From contig NC_049982.1 in assembly GCF_000003815.2 (NCBI RefSeq), forward strand, positions 33,452,308 through 33,516,307: a stretch of 64,000 nt of DNA, given 5' to 3'. The position numbers were made by a program, and so were the translations under genes. Of the stretch, positions 63,605 to 64,000 are shown one piece after another. This DNA comes from Branchiostoma floridae (lineage: Eukaryota > Chordata > Leptocardii > Amphioxiformes > Branchiostomatidae). The notes beneath the pieces are model-generated. The model did no database searches, was not told where the DNA came from, and worked only from the letters and a program-made list of their open reading frames with translations. Position 1 is the first letter of the stretch. Every line of letters starts with the position of its first letter.

Positions 63605-64000
63605 GGTTCTCTCCCTTCAGCTGCTGTGTGTCACCTTCTGCTTATAGAAGTGAAGGCTGCTTCTATCCCTTCAGCTGCAGTGTGGCACCTTCTGCTGATG
63701 GAAGTGAAGGCTGGTTCTCTCCCTTCAGCCACTGTGTGTCACCTTCTGCTGATAGAAGTGAAGGCTGGTTCTCTCCCTTCAGCTGCAGTGTGTCACCTTC
63801 TGCTGATAGAAGTGAAGGCTGGTTCTCTCCCTTCAGCTGCTGTGTGTCACCTTCTGCTGATGGAAGTGAAGGCTGGTTCTCTCCCTTCAACTGTTGTGTG
63901 TCACCTTCTGCTGATGGAAGTGAAGGCTGGTTCTCTCCCTTCAGCTGCTGTGTGTCACCTTCTGCTGATGGAAGTGAAGGGCTGGTTCTCTCCCTTCAGC
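63605..64000. repeat. 54-bp minisatellite, right block, to window edge
   Basis: About seven more units of the same 54-bp repeat, including GATAGAAG variants. It continues beyond the window. Confidence 0.9.

Noticed and set aside
61840-64000. CRISPR-like regular repeats
   Set aside because: Eukaryotic tandem minisatellite with no unique spacers.

Overview
The window is animal nuclear DNA: long introns with GT..AG splice sites, two spliced protein-coding genes, and very dense, mostly short DNA transposons. The two proteins resemble their vertebrate counterparts more than I would expect from an ecdysozoan. MITEs with crisp target-site duplications (TSDs) and minisatellites are everywhere. This fits an invertebrate deuterostome, most likely a cephalochordate such as Branchiostoma. 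The species is an inference. Two runs of exactly 100 N (2027-2126, 7202-7301) are assembly gaps.

Layout. (1) Bases 1-5437 are repeat-rich: a tyrosine-recombinase retroelement tail, a direct repeat, a gap, and a 1050-bp hAT element with a perfect 8-bp TSD. (2) From 5438 to 48190 on the + strand lies a KDM3/JMJD1C-type histone lysine demethylase. I can follow 26 coding exons whose reading phases join without a break (8040 nt, 2679 residues plus stop). The first ~110 codons expected from JMJD1C are not seen and are probably upstream of the window. Its introns hold an intact pogo-like transposon (7628-10708), a nested stack of four or five elements (11536-14540) with an uninterrupted paralogue at 23194-24008, LINE fragments, and many Tc1/mariner-, pogo- and hAT-type MITEs. 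(3) The 3' UTR runs to about 49.75 kb. (4) On the - strand, tail-to-tail with KDM3, is a securin (PTTG1) gene: five coding exons (253 aa) between 55170 and 51355, a likely non-coding first exon near 59.93-60.03 kb, and an AATAAA at 51165-51160. (5) From 60.1 kb to the end there are repeats only: a dispersed repeat also present in KDM3 intron 6, and a 54-bp minisatellite split by an internally deleted LINE.

How the parts relate. The KDM3 product should be a nuclear Fe(II)/2-oxoglutarate enzyme acting on H3K9 methylation. Securin should be the separase inhibitor and chaperone degraded by APC/C. Nothing in the sequence says they work together; they are convergent neighbours. The most interesting leads are: a tandem duplication in securin exon 3 that copies both a splice donor and the segment resembling the separase pseudosubstrate; a transposon built of about a dozen palindromic units (58732-59209); 22-36-bp palindromic insertions with TSDs; an intact pogo transposase with MITEs that look like its deletion derivatives; and transposons or repeats placed within tens of bases of splice acceptors.
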